A stretch of 64,000 nt of DNA from Virgibacillus_F flavescens (GCF_050574275.1 NZ_CP192260.1:1984001-2048000); one strand, 5' to 3'; counted from the first letter of the stretch, positions 1-8,562 are shown. Translations and numbers: made by a program. Notes: a model not told the origin generated them from the sequence alone.

Positions 1-209
1 TGCAAATGATTCAAATTGGTGAAAAAACAGGTGCATTAGATCATATGCTCATGAAGGCAGCAGATTTCTATGAGGAAGAAGTAGAGCAATTATCAAATAG
101 AATTAAAGTGTTGATCGAACCTATAATGATAATCGTATTAACCTTCATAGTAGGAAGTATAATTATGGCAATAGTTATACCAATGTTTTCACTTTTTGAA
201 CAAATTTAG
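1..209 (+). CDS. pilC: Type IV pilus inner-membrane platform protein PilC/GspF, C-terminal end (partial)
   Basis: The gene enters from the left edge; the reading frame starts at base 3. About 68 residues remain. They carry the closing signature of the PilC/GspF/ComGB platform family: IGEKTGALDHMLMKAADFYE, then a charged stretch EEEVEQLSNRIK, then the last membrane helix (LIEPIMIIVLTFIVGSIIMA) and a short tail PMFSLFEQI. In type IV pilus and competence machines this polytopic protein couples the cytoplasmic ATPases to pilin assembly in the membrane. The next genes encode a prepilin, a prepilin peptidase and PilM/N/O, which supports a pilus role over a secretion role. It could equally be called a GspF-family protein. 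Confidence 0.88.
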   Translation, partial: QMIQIGEKTGALDHMLMKAADFYEEEVEQLSNRIKVLIEPIMIIVLTFIVGSIIMAIVIPMFSLFEQI

Positions 210-376
210 AAAAATTAGTAGATATTTGTAATTTAATAGATTATAATTGATTTAAGACTTTAGTAGGATACGTTGAATGATTATCTGTAAATGGGTCACT
301 TGGATAATCGGGAGTAACTAGTGCAACCGACAAACTTGGTTTAGAAATTATTTATCTTTAAAAGGGTGGGGTTAAC

Positions 377-724
377 ATGTTTGAACGGTTAAAGAAAAGA
401 ATAAAAAGAGAAAAAGGTTTTACGTTAGTCGAGCTATTGGCAGTTATAGCTATTTTAGCAATTATTGTAGCGATTGCGGTTCCTACGATTGGAAATGTAA
501 TTAGTAAATCAGAAACTAAGGCTAATGAAGCTAGCATTGAATTGATTGAGAATGCAGCTAGGTTAGCAGATGTTTCGGAAGATGGTACAAAAACTTCATA
601 TACTATCACTGAACTTAAAACTGCAGGTTATTTAGAAGATGTTCCTAAAGGATTTACTGGTAATGAAACTGTTACAAAAGAAAATGGTGTTTGGACATAT
701 GGAACTGCAACTACTAGTAATTAA
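377..724 (+). CDS. Type IV prepilin (class III signal peptide)
   Basis: This 115-residue protein has a short basic leader (MFERLKKRIKREKG) followed by FTLVELLAVIAILAIIVAIA. That is the class III signal peptide cut by prepilin peptidase after Gly, with Phe at +1 and Glu at +5, followed by the hydrophobic helix that packs the pilus core. The mature part is small (about 100 residues) and lacks the long disulfide loop of Gram-negative major pilins. It resembles ComGC/GspG-type pseudopilins or small Firmicutes pilins. The start is supported by the purine-rich AAAAGGGTGGGG just upstream. A strong terminator follows directly, so this gene may be transcribed at a higher level than the genes after it, as expected for a major subunit (inference). 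Confidence 0.88.
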   Translation: MFERLKKRIKREKGFTLVELLAVIAILAIIVAIAVPTIGNVISKSETKANEASIELIENAARLADVSEDGTKTSYTITELKTAGYLEDVPKGFTGNETVTKENGVWTYGTATTSN

Positions 725-747
725 CTTACAAATTAACTAATAATTTT

Positions 748-782
748 AACGCCTTGCATCACTAAATGCAAGGCGTTTTGTT
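748..782 (+). terminator. Rho-independent terminator after the pilin gene
   Basis: A 12-bp stem AACGCCTTGCAT / ATGCAAGGCGTT with a 6-nt loop ends in TTGTTCC. It lies between the pilin and the prepilin peptidase genes, so the downstream pil genes depend on read-through or on another promoter. Confidence 0.75.
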
Positions 783-813
783 CCATTTTATACATACTAA
801 GGAGTCCCAATAA

Positions 814-1572
814 ATGATGGAAATTGCTTTAATTATATTATTTTTCATACTTGGTCTAATCTTTGGCTCGTTTTTCAATGTTGTTGGGTTGCGGCTTCCG
901 GTAAACCAGCCATTTACAAATGATCGATCCATTTGTCCTGCTTGTGAGCATACCCTTAATTGGTACGAATTAGTTCCTGTACTCTCCCATCTTTTACAAC
1001 TAGGAAAATGCAGACATTGCAAAGCGACCATTTCGGCGGTATATCCATTCGGAGAGTTGACAACAGGATTGCTGTTTGCTCTAAGTTATATTATTACTGG
1101 ATTAAATTTAGAATTAATTACAGCGCTACTGCTGGTTTCTATGTTAATGATTATCTTCGTCTCGGATATAAAGTATATGCTGATACCAAATAAGGTTCTT
1201 CTTTTCTTTCTGCCATTTTTTGTTGTTATGCGCTTTCTTCAACCATTAGATCAATGGTGGACATCCATCGCTGGTGCACTTGCTGGTTTTGGGATTACTG
1301 CGATTATCATCTTTGCAAGTAAGGGTGGAATGGGTGCAGGAGATATGAAACTGTTTGCAATTCTTGGATTTATATTAGGGTTAGAACATATTTTACTTGT
1401 ATTCTTTCTGTCCACTATATTAGGCGCAATTACAGGGAGTCTATTATTACTTTTAAAATTAATTAATCGAAAGCAGCCGATTCCTTTTGGTCCATATATT
1501 GTTATAGCAGCCATCACAACATATTTTTATGGTGAGTCTATCATAAACTGGTACATAAAATTTTATACTTAA
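814..1572 (+). CDS. pilD: Prepilin leader peptidase / N-methyltransferase (A24 family)
   Basis: A 252-residue polytopic membrane protein, the usual length for PilD/ComC/TcpJ enzymes. The N-terminal cytoplasmic domain has the two CxxC pairs of full-length bifunctional enzymes (CPAC at about residue 42, CRHC at about residue 70), associated with N-methylation of the cleaved pilin. The two catalytic aspartates of the aspartic protease are visible in FVSDIKYMLIPNK and in the GxGD motif GMGAGDMKLF. The expected substrate is the prepilin encoded just upstream. AAGGAG about 10 bases before ATG supports the start; a second ATG follows immediately. The competence paralogue ComC shares this architecture, but the flanking pil genes favour a pilus role. 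Confidence 0.9.
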   Translation: MMEIALIILFFILGLIFGSFFNVVGLRLPVNQPFTNDRSICPACEHTLNWYELVPVLSHLLQLGKCRHCKATISAVYPFGELTTGLLFALSYIITGLNLELITALLLVSMLMIIFVSDIKYMLIPNKVLLFFLPFFVVMRFLQPLDQWWTSIAGALAGFGITAIIIFASKGGMGAGDMKLFAILGFILGLEHILLVFFLSTILGAITGSLLLLLKLINRKQPIPFGPYIVIAAITTYFYGESIINWYIKFYT

Positions 1573-1584
1573 GTAGGTGTTCGT

Positions 1585-2502
1585 ATGGCGTTTGGAAGCA
1601 ATGGAAGAGTAAACATCGTATTTACAAATCATGTATTACGATACTCTTATCACAAGGCACCCACGCTGGATAGTCTTGTAAACCATGGAGAAGTTGATTT
1701 ACCAGAGGGTACAATTGTAAATGGAATTGTTAAAGACAGACAGGGTTTAGTGGAAATTATTAATGAATTAGTTCAAACAAATAAATGGAAGCGGAAAAAA
1801 ATATATTTCTGTGTTCCGGACGATACAGTAGTTATTCGTCAGTTAGACGTACCTGCTTCACTTTCCAAAAAGGAAATAATAGGATATTTAAAAACACAAA
1901 TTGGCAATAGTTTTCATCTGCCTTTTAGTAACCCTGCAATTGATATAGAAATAGTGGGTGAGGACAAAGGAAAGCAAAATATATTGTTATTCGCTTATCC
2001 TAAAGACAAAATCAATGATTTTAAAAATTTATTTTCAGAAGCAGGTTTAGTACCAATAGTAGCTGACCTTACATCCCTATCCGTCTATCGATATTATTAT
2101 ATGCAGGTGGCAAATAGTGCAGATGATGTTTTATTAATACAGTGGAATACGGATTCATTAGTCACTACAGCCTTCAATAAGCAGAAGGCAGTTTTTACAC
2201 GATACAGGAACTTAGATAGAGGAATAGAAATCCAGGAAGAAAATATTAAACAATTTATTGAAGAACAAATCGTAGAAGTGAATCGTATTATTGATTTTTA
2301 TCAATATAACGTAACGAATGGTTCGTCAAGTATGAAACAAATTTTAATTTCTGGTGATTTTCCTCACTTGAAACGAGTCAAAAATGAACTCGAACTCCAA
2401 CTGTCTATTCCGGTAATGCTTGTTGATGAAGCGAACAAGTCAATTGATACATCTTCAAAATATACCGATGTATTTGGTTTAGCCATGAAGCAAGAAGCAT
2501 AG
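1585..2502 (+). CDS. pilM: PilM-like actin-fold pilus assembly protein
   Basis: A 305-residue soluble protein 12 bases after the peptidase gene and 13 before the pilN-like gene. Size, position and features fit PilM, the cytoplasmic FtsA-like ATP-binding protein that binds the N-terminus of PilN. Visible PilM-type features are the early strand and turn region (residues 1-25), FCVPDDTVVIRQLDVPASLSK (the CVP...VR(Q)L signature of PilM-type proteins), and a C-terminal ILISGDFPHLKRVKNEL segment matching the second phosphate loop of the actin fold. Identification rests on motif and gene order, since PilM sequences diverge strongly in Firmicutes. Confidence 0.75.
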   Translation: MAFGSNGRVNIVFTNHVLRYSYHKAPTLDSLVNHGEVDLPEGTIVNGIVKDRQGLVEIINELVQTNKWKRKKIYFCVPDDTVVIRQLDVPASLSKKEIIGYLKTQIGNSFHLPFSNPAIDIEIVGEDKGKQNILLFAYPKDKINDFKNLFSEAGLVPIVADLTSLSVYRYYYMQVANSADDVLLIQWNTDSLVTTAFNKQKAVFTRYRNLDRGIEIQEENIKQFIEEQIVEVNRIIDFYQYNVTNGSSSMKQILISGDFPHLKRVKNELELQLSIPVMLVDEANKSIDTSSKYTDVFGLAMKQEA

Positions 2503-2515
2503 AAAGGGACATTAC

Positions 2516-3058
2516 ATGAATACTGAGATTAATTTTCTTGAGAAAAAGACAAACAGATCTGCTTCATTTATAAAGTTTAGTATTCTATTTTTTTTCTTGT
2601 TAATTTGCGCTTCGGCTTTAGTAGTTTTCCAGCATAACAATATACAAGGGGAAATAGAAAACAAAGCAGTTAAACTTTCGGGGCTGGAGAAGACTCTTAG
2701 TGAACAACAGAAAGAAAATAAGGATTTACGTACTATTGAATCGGTAACATCTGCTATAGAATCCATCAAATCTTCAAGTAACCCGACAGTAAAGACGTAT
2801 AATAATATTCTTGCTTTACTGCCAGAGTATGCTAATTTTAATGGATACGAAGTGCATGATGCAGAACAGATATTAGTTAATGTTCAATATAAAACACTTT
2901 CGGAAATAGCATCTTTGGTTTCTAAGCTGCAGGAACAATCGTATGTTCGGGAAGTTGAAGTAACAACGATTAGTTTAAATGAAGACGCTTATCAGACAAC
3001 CCTGGCTGTAAGTACTGATCCGGAAGCTTTGCTTAAGGAGTTTAAACAAGATGAATAA
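2516..3058 (+). CDS. pilN: PilN-like bitopic pilus assembly protein
   Basis: 180 residues. A short cytoplasmic N-terminus contains EINFLEKKT, corresponding to the conserved IN(L/F)L segment by which PilN docks into PilM. One transmembrane helix follows (about residues 22-42), then a predicted coiled coil (NNIQGEIENKAVKLSGLEKTL to about residue 75) and a small ferredoxin-like C-terminal domain. This is the PilN plan. The gene overlaps the next one by 8 bases, suggesting translational coupling with its PilO-like partner. Identification is by architecture and order rather than by a strong motif. Confidence 0.72.
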   Translation: MNTEINFLEKKTNRSASFIKFSILFFFLLICASALVVFQHNNIQGEIENKAVKLSGLEKTLSEQQKENKDLRTIESVTSAIESIKSSSNPTVKTYNNILALLPEYANFNGYEVHDAEQILVNVQYKTLSEIASLVSKLQEQSYVREVEVTTISLNEDAYQTTLAVSTDPEALLKEFKQDE

Positions 3059-3569
3059 GTACTTATCTAAACGACGTATATTGGGAATTACTGCTGTAGT
3101 GTGTACTACTATTATTATTTATCTGGTTGCCTACTCCTTGGTTCTTAAGCCAATGAAGTCAGAGTTAACTTCAACGAATAAAACAATTGAATTATTTCAA
3201 TCTCAAGTTAACAAAACGACTTCCTCAACAAATCTGTCAGAAGACAGTGGGAATGCTATGGACTTGATACCGTCCCAGCCTAAACCAGAAAGTGTTTTAC
3301 TGCAACTCGAGAAATTTGCTAGTCAATCCAATACTACAATAGATTCACTTGAATCTGTACCATTGGATGAAGAAACTAAAACTGATGAGGGTCCTATTGA
3401 AAAACATTACTCATTAGATGCAACTGCTGCTTCCCTTGAAGATGTGAATAAGTTCTTAGAATCTTTTAAAAACAGTAATCGAATGTTTATTGTTGATGAA
3501 TTGACCGTAACGAAAGAGAAAGAATCTATTTTAATAAATGTGGCTTTTGCCGTATATCATCAGAAGTAA
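3051..3569 (+). CDS. pilO: PilO-like bitopic pilus assembly protein
   Basis: 172 residues with a basic N-terminus (MNKYLSKRR), one transmembrane helix at about residues 11-32, a coiled-coil-like linker (SELTSTNKTIELFQSQVNK), then an extracytoplasmic domain of about 100 residues. PilO normally pairs with PilN through these coiled coils and ferredoxin-like folds to form the alignment subcomplex. The last pil gene here is followed by a convergent gene, so no PilP or PilQ homologue is encoded, as expected for a single-membrane cell. The assignment is inferred from architecture and location. Confidence 0.7.
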   Translation: MNKYLSKRRILGITAVVCTTIIIYLVAYSLVLKPMKSELTSTNKTIELFQSQVNKTTSSTNLSEDSGNAMDLIPSQPKPESVLLQLEKFASQSNTTIDSLESVPLDEETKTDEGPIEKHYSLDATAASLEDVNKFLESFKNSNRMFIVDELTVTKEKESILINVAFAVYHQK

Positions 3570-3573
3570 AAGG

Positions 3574-3606
3574 AAAGATGATGCCCCGATACGAGCAATC
3601 ATCTTT
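3574..3606. terminator. Weak convergent terminator hairpin
   Basis: AAAGATGAT pairs with ATCATCTTT across a 15-nt loop between the convergent pil operon and the MFS gene, overlapping the stop codon of the latter. T-tracts on either side are poor, so efficiency is doubtful. Confidence 0.4.
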
Positions 3607-4822
3607 TCGCTTCTGGCTTTATATTCTTAAAGGCTAAATATGCCGCAATAAGTGCCAGGAACCCCAATAGACTTACAAGCCATGTTAAGTCCTGCTTCAT
3701 TAATAAAGCAACAGCAGGGGGGCCGCCAGCAACTCCAACAAAACGTGCAGAGCTGTAAATCGATGTAATTGTACCTCGTATCTCCTTCTGAATACTTTCG
3801 GTGATTAACGAATCCAAACAAGGTAGAACAGCACCGATTCCAATTCCGCAAAAAAGAAAGACCACGATTAAATACACAAATTGCTCTGAAAAACGGATGG
3901 CAACGATTGAGCTGCCTGCCAAAACGATACCGCCAAATGTTATCCATTTCATCATTACTAAATTATCTTCTATTTTCTTACCGGTTATAAATGAAGCTAA
4001 ACAAAGAGCGGCTAAGGGAACGGCCAGATACAACCCCTTCGTAATTCCTTTAAAGTTGTAAACTTCCTCCAGCATACTGGATAGATAAAATAGAACTCCA
4101 AACAAAATAAACATTAATATAGCTCCAATGATAAATATGGCCATCAGCCACCGCTTATGTTTTTTAAAGACTTCTTTGGTATTCTCTTTAAACTCTGTAA
4201 AGCTTGGCCCCTCTTGTTCTTCTTTCGGTTTTTTTACTAAGAAAAAAATAAGTAAAATGGATAGCAGACAAAATACTGGAATGGAAAAGAAAGGCAAAAA
4301 CCAGATCATGCCTGCCAAAACAGCTCCAAGCACCGGACTCAATACTTTACCAAACGTATTAGAAGTTTCAATTATTCCAAGCGTTGAACTAATATCTTTA
4401 TCACTGCGAAACATATCTCCAACAAGCGGCATCACAATGGGGGCTGCCCCAGATGCGCCAATTCCCTGAAGAATTCTTCCGATAATAATAAATAAAAAAG
4501 CATCCTGCATTTTCCATGATGCCCAACCAGCAATCAAAGCTCCAATTGCAGTGATTATTAGAGAAGGAATAATAATATTCTTTCTGCCATAGCGATCGGA
4601 GAGAAAACCAGCTATTGGGATAAGAAAAATTCCTACAATAGAATAAACACTTATGATGTAACTCGATTGAAGCTTTGAAATATCCAATTCCTGTTCCATC
4701 ATCGGTAATACTGGGATTAGCATGGAATTTCCAAGCGTCATAATTAATGGTATCGACGCCATTGAAACGATTGCCCACCTTTTATCGTGTACTTCATTGG
4801 TTTGCTGCGATTGTTTGCCCAT
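3599..4822 (-). CDS. MFS (DHA1-type) drug/metabolite exporter
   Basis: 407 residues with about 12 hydrophobic helices, the normal size for a 12-TM major facilitator. Motif A between helices 2 and 3 is clear (GFLSDRYGRKNI). Helix 4 carries GRILQGIGASG, and a motif C-like stretch TFGKVLSPVLGAVLAG follows, typical of DHA1 proton-coupled antiporters. The start ATG has TCAGAAGAGAGGAACC upstream. Substrate cannot be inferred. It converges on the pilus operon and diverges from the small membrane-protein gene at 4962, with about 140 bases between them that must hold both promoters. Confidence 0.85.
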   Translation of the reverse strand: MGKQSQQTNEVHDKRWAIVSMASIPLIMTLGNSMLIPVLPMMEQELDISKLQSSYIISVYSIVGIFLIPIAGFLSDRYGRKNIIIPSLIITAIGALIAGWASWKMQDAFLFIIIGRILQGIGASGAAPIVMPLVGDMFRSDKDISSTLGIIETSNTFGKVLSPVLGAVLAGMIWFLPFFSIPVFCLLSILLIFFLVKKPKEEQEGPSFTEFKENTKEVFKKHKRWLMAIFIIGAILMFILFGVLFYLSSMLEEVYNFKGITKGLYLAVPLAALCLASFITGKKIEDNLVMMKWITFGGIVLAGSSIVAIRFSEQFVYLIVVFLFCGIGIGAVLPCLDSLITESIQKEIRGTITSIYSSARFVGVAGGPPAVALLMKQDLTWLVSLLGFLALIAAYLAFKNIKPEAKR

Positions 4823-4961
4823 CGATAGGTTCCTCTCTTCTGATACTACATTTTACTATTTACTTTTTTCGGTTCTTTATCCCAGAAATATACGAATTAT
4901 AAGCAGTTCTGAATCAAAAGATAAAATCATAAGGTAAACCATAGGACAAGGAGGAGATTTG

Positions 4962-5183
4962 ATGCGACACTATGCTGTATTACGCTTATTATTAGCATGT
5001 TTTTTCTTATATTTTGCATGGCCAAGTATTCCTGTGGGAGTAACTGAAGTGGCAGCACTTTTTTGGGGGATATGGCTAGTTCTATTTTTGTTAATTGTTG
5101 CTGCAAATAGTGCAACAATACTTCAGATTACTGAACCGCCATCTATGGAACAGGAGAGACTGAAGGACCGTCAAAGGTATTAA
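4962..5183 (+). CDS. Small two-helix membrane protein of unknown function
   Basis: 73 residues. Two hydrophobic segments (about residues 5-20 and 28-52) are followed by a charged tail (MEQERLKDRQRY). I chose ATG 4962 because AAGGAGG sits 7 bases upstream; a TTG one codon earlier is possible but less well spaced. I do not recognise the family. It lies just upstream of ytoI, which has its own promoter-like sequence, so the two need not be co-transcribed. Confidence 0.65.
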   Translation: MRHYAVLRLLLACFFLYFAWPSIPVGVTEVAALFWGIWLVLFLLIVAANSATILQITEPPSMEQERLKDRQRY

Positions 5184-5185
5184 CA

Positions 5186-5214
5186 TTGAGGTTTGATCAA
5201 ATCAACTGTATAAT
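5186..5214 (+). promoter_or_regulatory. SigA-type promoter for ytoI
   Basis: TTGAGG (5186-5191), 17-bp spacer, TATAAT (5209-5214), about 48 bases before the chosen ytoI start. Confidence 0.55.
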
Positions 5215-5261
5215 AAACTTCATAAAATAGACTAGTACAGTTGAAAGTTGGTGGCGACGGT

Positions 5262-6569
5262 TTGGTTACAAAACATGAACAAATTATTCAGCATATAGGT
5301 ACTTTAGGAATTGGTAACAAAATATCCGTTCGTCAAGTTGCTAAGGATTTAAATGTAAGTGAAGGTACTGCATACAGGGCAATCAAAGAAGCAGAAAACC
5401 AGGGATTAGTCAGCACAATTGAACGGGTTGGAACTATACGAATTGAACGGAAAGAAAAGGAAAACTTTGAAAAACTAACGTTTGCTGAAGTAATAAATAT
5501 CGTCGATGGCCAAGTGCTGGGAGGTCAGGCTGGTCTGCACAAGACCTTAAGCAAATTTGTCATCGGTGCAATGCAATTGGACGCAATGATGCGATATACA
5601 GAGCGTGATTCACTTTTAATTGTAGGAAATCGTGTAAAAGCACATGAGTTTGCTCTGCAAGAAGGTGCAGCTGTGCTGATTACTGGTGGCTTTGATACGG
5701 ATGAACATATTAAGCGTTTGGCTGATGAAAAAGAAATTCCCATCATGTCCACAAGTTATGATACATTTACTGTCGCCGCTATGATAAACCGTGCTATTTA
5801 CGATCAATTGATAAAAAAAGAAATCGTATTTGTTGAAGATATTTATACTCCTGTTGAAAATGCCTCTTATTTAATGGTGAAAGATGCTATTGAGAAATGG
5901 TATGTATTAAATGAACAGTCCGCGCATTCCCGATTTCCTGTTGTAGATGATAAGATGCGAGTTATCGGAATGGTTACTTCAAAAGATGTAATAGGAAAAA
6001 ATGAACGAATTACAGTGGACAAGATCATGACGAAACGTCCGCATGTTGTCCAGACTAAAACGTCGTTAGCCTATGTTGCACACATGATGGTTTGGGAAGG
6101 AATAGAGGTTATGCCAGTAGTCGATCAATCGAATAAATTACAGGGTGTGGTCTCAAGGCAGGATGTATTAAAAGCACTACAGCAAATTCAGCGACAACCC
6201 CAGGTGGGCGAGACAATTGATGATATTATTTCACGGAATTTAGAATCGTTAAATGAGGATCAGACTATTTTTCAAACGGATATTACTCCCCAGATGACAA
6301 ATCAGCTGGGTACACTATCAAACGGGGTTTTCACTTCGCTTATTTCAGAGGCGAGCAGCAGATTGCTGTTACAGGTGAAGAAAGGTGATCTTGTAATTGA
6401 AAATATTACGGTTTACTTTATGAAACCTGTTCAATTGGATAGTAAAATTATTATTAAACCCAAACTGCTGGAAGTTGGACGTATCTATGCGAAAATAGAT
6501 GTTGAAGTTTTCAATGGTAATCAGATGGTTGGAAAAGGATTACTGATGGCACAACTAATTGACCGATAA
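5262..6569 (+). CDS. ytoI: YtoI: HTH-DRTGG-CBS-hotdog multidomain regulator
   Basis: 435 residues with four parts in order. First a winged-helix HTH (residues 5-60, VRQVAKDLNVSEGTAYRAI). Then a DRTGG domain (about 75-185). Then a CBS pair (about 195-310; FPVVDDKMRVIGMVTSKDV and MPVVDQSNKLQGVVSRQDV). Last a hotdog-fold domain (about 330-430). CBS pairs usually bind adenine nucleotides. In B. subtilis ytoI sits in the same neighbourhood and its function is not established. I prefer TTG 5262 (protein MVTKHEQII) because family members start at this point and GGTGG precedes it; an in-frame TTG at 5241 would add 7 residues. The fusion suggests nucleotide-responsive DNA binding with a ligand-binding hotdog (inference). 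Confidence 0.85.
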   Translation: MVTKHEQIIQHIGTLGIGNKISVRQVAKDLNVSEGTAYRAIKEAENQGLVSTIERVGTIRIERKEKENFEKLTFAEVINIVDGQVLGGQAGLHKTLSKFVIGAMQLDAMMRYTERDSLLIVGNRVKAHEFALQEGAAVLITGGFDTDEHIKRLADEKEIPIMSTSYDTFTVAAMINRAIYDQLIKKEIVFVEDIYTPVENASYLMVKDAIEKWYVLNEQSAHSRFPVVDDKMRVIGMVTSKDVIGKNERITVDKIMTKRPHVVQTKTSLAYVAHMMVWEGIEVMPVVDQSNKLQGVVSRQDVLKALQQIQRQPQVGETIDDIISRNLESLNEDQTIFQTDITPQMTNQLGTLSNGVFTSLISEASSRLLLQVKKGDLVIENITVYFMKPVQLDSKIIIKPKLLEVGRIYAKIDVEVFNGNQMVGKGLLMAQLIDR

Positions 6570-6587
6570 GAAAAAAAGTAGAAACAA

Positions 6588-6613
6588 AAGCTGACTAGTA
6601 GTATAGTCAGCTT
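6588..6613 (-). terminator. Terminator of ytpI (convergent with ytoI)
   Basis: A 10-bp stem AAGCTGACTA / TAGTCAGCTT with a 6-nt loop. On the minus strand it is followed by TTTTGTTTC, so it mainly serves ytpI, whose stop codon it overlaps. Confidence 0.65.
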
Positions 6614-6914
6614 ACGTGTTACTTTTATTAAGTCGATGCCATTCACTTCTGTAATGTTTTGCTTCCTTAAATCCGCGCGTAGCCTGTAAACTACCTAGGA
6701 TGAAGAATGCAATTCCAATAAATAAAGATATCTTTGTTTGATAAAATATGTATTGGTTAACTGCAAAAAAGATAACAAATCCACCGAGACACATTCTGGA
6801 TTTTGCATTCAGATATTTTTGTGTTAGAATTTCGTTACTTTTTAATATGGCAACTTTATAATACACATAGAATACGAGTGATAATACGATTAAAATTGGT
6901 AAAATCATTTCCAT
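6612..6914 (-). CDS. ytpI: YtpI family membrane protein
   Basis: 100 residues with three hydrophobic helices (about 3-20, 42-58 and 64-80) and a basic C-terminus (KEAKHYRSEWHRLNKSN). Size, topology and position between ytoI and nrnA match YtpI of B. subtilis, a conserved Bacillaceae membrane protein of unknown function. ATG 6914 is followed two codons later by another ATG, so the first methionine is uncertain by two residues. It converges with ytoI and diverges from nrnA. Confidence 0.8.
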   Translation of the reverse strand: MEMILPILIVLSLVFYVYYKVAILKSNEILTQKYLNAKSRMCLGGFVIFFAVNQYIFYQTKISLFIGIAFFILGSLQATRGFKEAKHYRSEWHRLNKSNT

Positions 6915-7039
6915 TATTAAATCTACCCCATCATCAATTTTTGACGCTCTAACTTTAAATCCTTTTTATATTGTAGCTTGTTTTATAGGATTTTGCTAGA
7001 GTAATGCCATTTAGTTTATATGAAACGGATGTGATAAAT

Positions 7040-7993
7040 ATGAATTTTGAAGAAATCATTAAAGCCATAGAAAAATACAACAAAATTATTATTCACCGTC
7101 ACGTACGACCTGATCCTGACGCCCTTGGATCCCAAGGTGGTCTGATGCATATGATCAAAGAAACATATCCGTCAAAGCAAGTGTTTGTTGTAGGCGATGA
7201 GGATCCTTCACTTACATTTTTATTAGATATGGATGTGATTGAAGATGATGTATATACAGATGCATTGGTAATTGTTTGTGATACAGCCAATGCTGCTCGC
7301 ATTGATGACACCAGGTATGACAAAGGGGATATGCTGATTAAAATTGACCACCATCCGAATGTGGACAAATATGGTGATATCATGTCAGTTAATACCGAAG
7401 CAAGTTCTACAAGTGAAATCATTTACGATCTTTTTTTACATGCTAAAGACCAAGGTTATAAAATGAATAGTCAATCTGCCCGGCTTATATACAGTGGAAT
7501 TGTTGGTGATACTGGGAGGTTTTTGTTCCCGAGTACAACGCAGAAAACGTTTCAATATGCTGCAGAGTTAGTTGCGTATGATTTCGACCGCTCGGAAGTA
7601 TATGATGGTATTTACAATACAAAGGAAGATATTGCCCGTTTGCGAGGATATATCTTACAAAATTATACGCTTTCACCCTCGGGAATGAGCACTCTCAAAT
7701 TAACAAAGTCGCTCTTAAATGAGTTTGGTGTAACCATTATGGAAACTGGGCAGCTTGTGGGTGTATTAGGTGATATTGAAGGCATTAAGGCTTGGGCATT
7801 CTTTATTGAAGAAGAAGAGGACTTGATCCGAGTCCGACTGCGCTCAAAAGGTCCTGTAATTAACACAATTGCAGCAACGTACAATGGTGGTGGCCATCCA
7901 ATGGCAGCAGGTGCCTCTGTTCGTTCGTGGGAAGAGGCTGACCAAGTAATTCGTGATCTTGATTATGCTTGTATATCATATGTAACTAAGTAA
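7040..7993 (+). CDS. nrnA: Bifunctional oligoribonuclease / pAp phosphatase NrnA
   Basis: 317 residues, DHH-DHHA1 family. The DHH domain shows the metal-binding motifs HRHVRPDPDALGSQGG, VCDTAN, the family-naming DHH in KIDHHPN, and GDTGRFLFPSTT. The DHHA1 RNA-binding domain ends with GGGHPMAAGAS. The enzyme degrades 2-5-mer RNAs to mononucleotides and dephosphorylates 3'-phosphoadenosine 5'-phosphate. I chose ATG 7040 (MNFEEIIKAI), because family members begin about 10 residues before the HRHVRPD motif and GGATGTGAT lies upstream; ATG 7004 would add 12 residues and has no ribosome binding site. No terminator follows; a mosaic repeat begins at the stop codon. Confidence 0.93.
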   Translation: MNFEEIIKAIEKYNKIIIHRHVRPDPDALGSQGGLMHMIKETYPSKQVFVVGDEDPSLTFLLDMDVIEDDVYTDALVIVCDTANAARIDDTRYDKGDMLIKIDHHPNVDKYGDIMSVNTEASSTSEIIYDLFLHAKDQGYKMNSQSARLIYSGIVGDTGRFLFPSTTQKTFQYAAELVAYDFDRSEVYDGIYNTKEDIARLRGYILQNYTLSPSGMSTLKLTKSLLNEFGVTIMETGQLVGVLGDIEGIKAWAFFIEEEEDLIRVRLRSKGPVINTIAATYNGGGHPMAAGASVRSWEEADQVIRDLDYACISYVTK

Positions 7994-8519
7994 CTCAATT
8001 TTCGCAGAATAAAATAAGGTGATTCTCCCAGAAATTTAGGGTGGCTGGTGAGCCTCCTCGTGCTTTGCACTCCGGGGTCTCACCTATGCCTTTCCTCCCG
8101 CAGGAGTCGACTGCCATCCGCTCCAATCTCTAGACAAGAAATAGATGTAATGGATTTATAAAGTGCTCACTCGATAGCTACGTCTATTTCAGAAGGCATT
8201 ATTAGAAAGGAACAACAAAGAATACTTAAGAATATAGGTTTACAAGTACAGGAACAGCGCGAGCTGAAGATCCCGCAGGAAAGCGGTCTTTGCTTATCCG
8301 AGGAAGCTGAAGCCGTGCCCGCGGAAAGCATCCGCCCGGAGCGATCCTGTACGGCAACTTTAGAACAACACTTTGGTAATAAAGCTAATGTTACGTCGCA
8401 TTTCACATCAAATACAACAAAAGTAACTAATAGCACGTTTAGAAATAGACATAGTTGTAACTCGTGTTACGTAACATATTCAAGTCTATAAGAACTAAAT
8501 TTTTTGTGCGAAAGTTGAG
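7994..8519 (+). repeat. Mosaic fold-back element, copy A (526 bp)
   Basis: Bounded by imperfect terminal inverted repeats: CTCAATTTTCGCAGA (7994-8008) and TGTGCGAAAGTTGAG (8505-8519), matching at 13 of 15 positions. It contains two GC-rich modules. The first (about 8036-8140) is the reverse complement of part of copy B at 26.7 kb. The second (about 8246-8355) matches modules in copies C and D. The interior is otherwise AT-rich. It fills the gap between nrnA and the small gene at 8573 and contains no credible gene; an 89-codon frame within it is repeat-derived. Confidence 0.85.
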
Positions 8520-8530
8520 ATATGTAAAAT

Positions 8531-8562
8531 AAAAAGAAGTGCTGATCCAGCGCTTCTTTTAC
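8531..8562 (-). terminator. Terminator of the 8573-8770 gene
   Basis: Stem AAAGAAGTGCT / AGCGCTTCTTT with a 5-nt loop (GATCC), followed on the minus strand by TTTATTTTAC. Confidence 0.75.

Noticed and set aside
210..376. Possible cyclic-di-GMP riboswitch before the pilin gene
   Set aside because: GTGCAACCGACAAAC drew attention, but neither class I nor class II conserved cores could be laid out.
8167..8436. 89-codon open frame on the minus strand
   Set aside because: It lies inside mosaic repeat A, is Cys/Ser-rich with no ribosome binding site, and the same DNA in other copies is frame-shifted.
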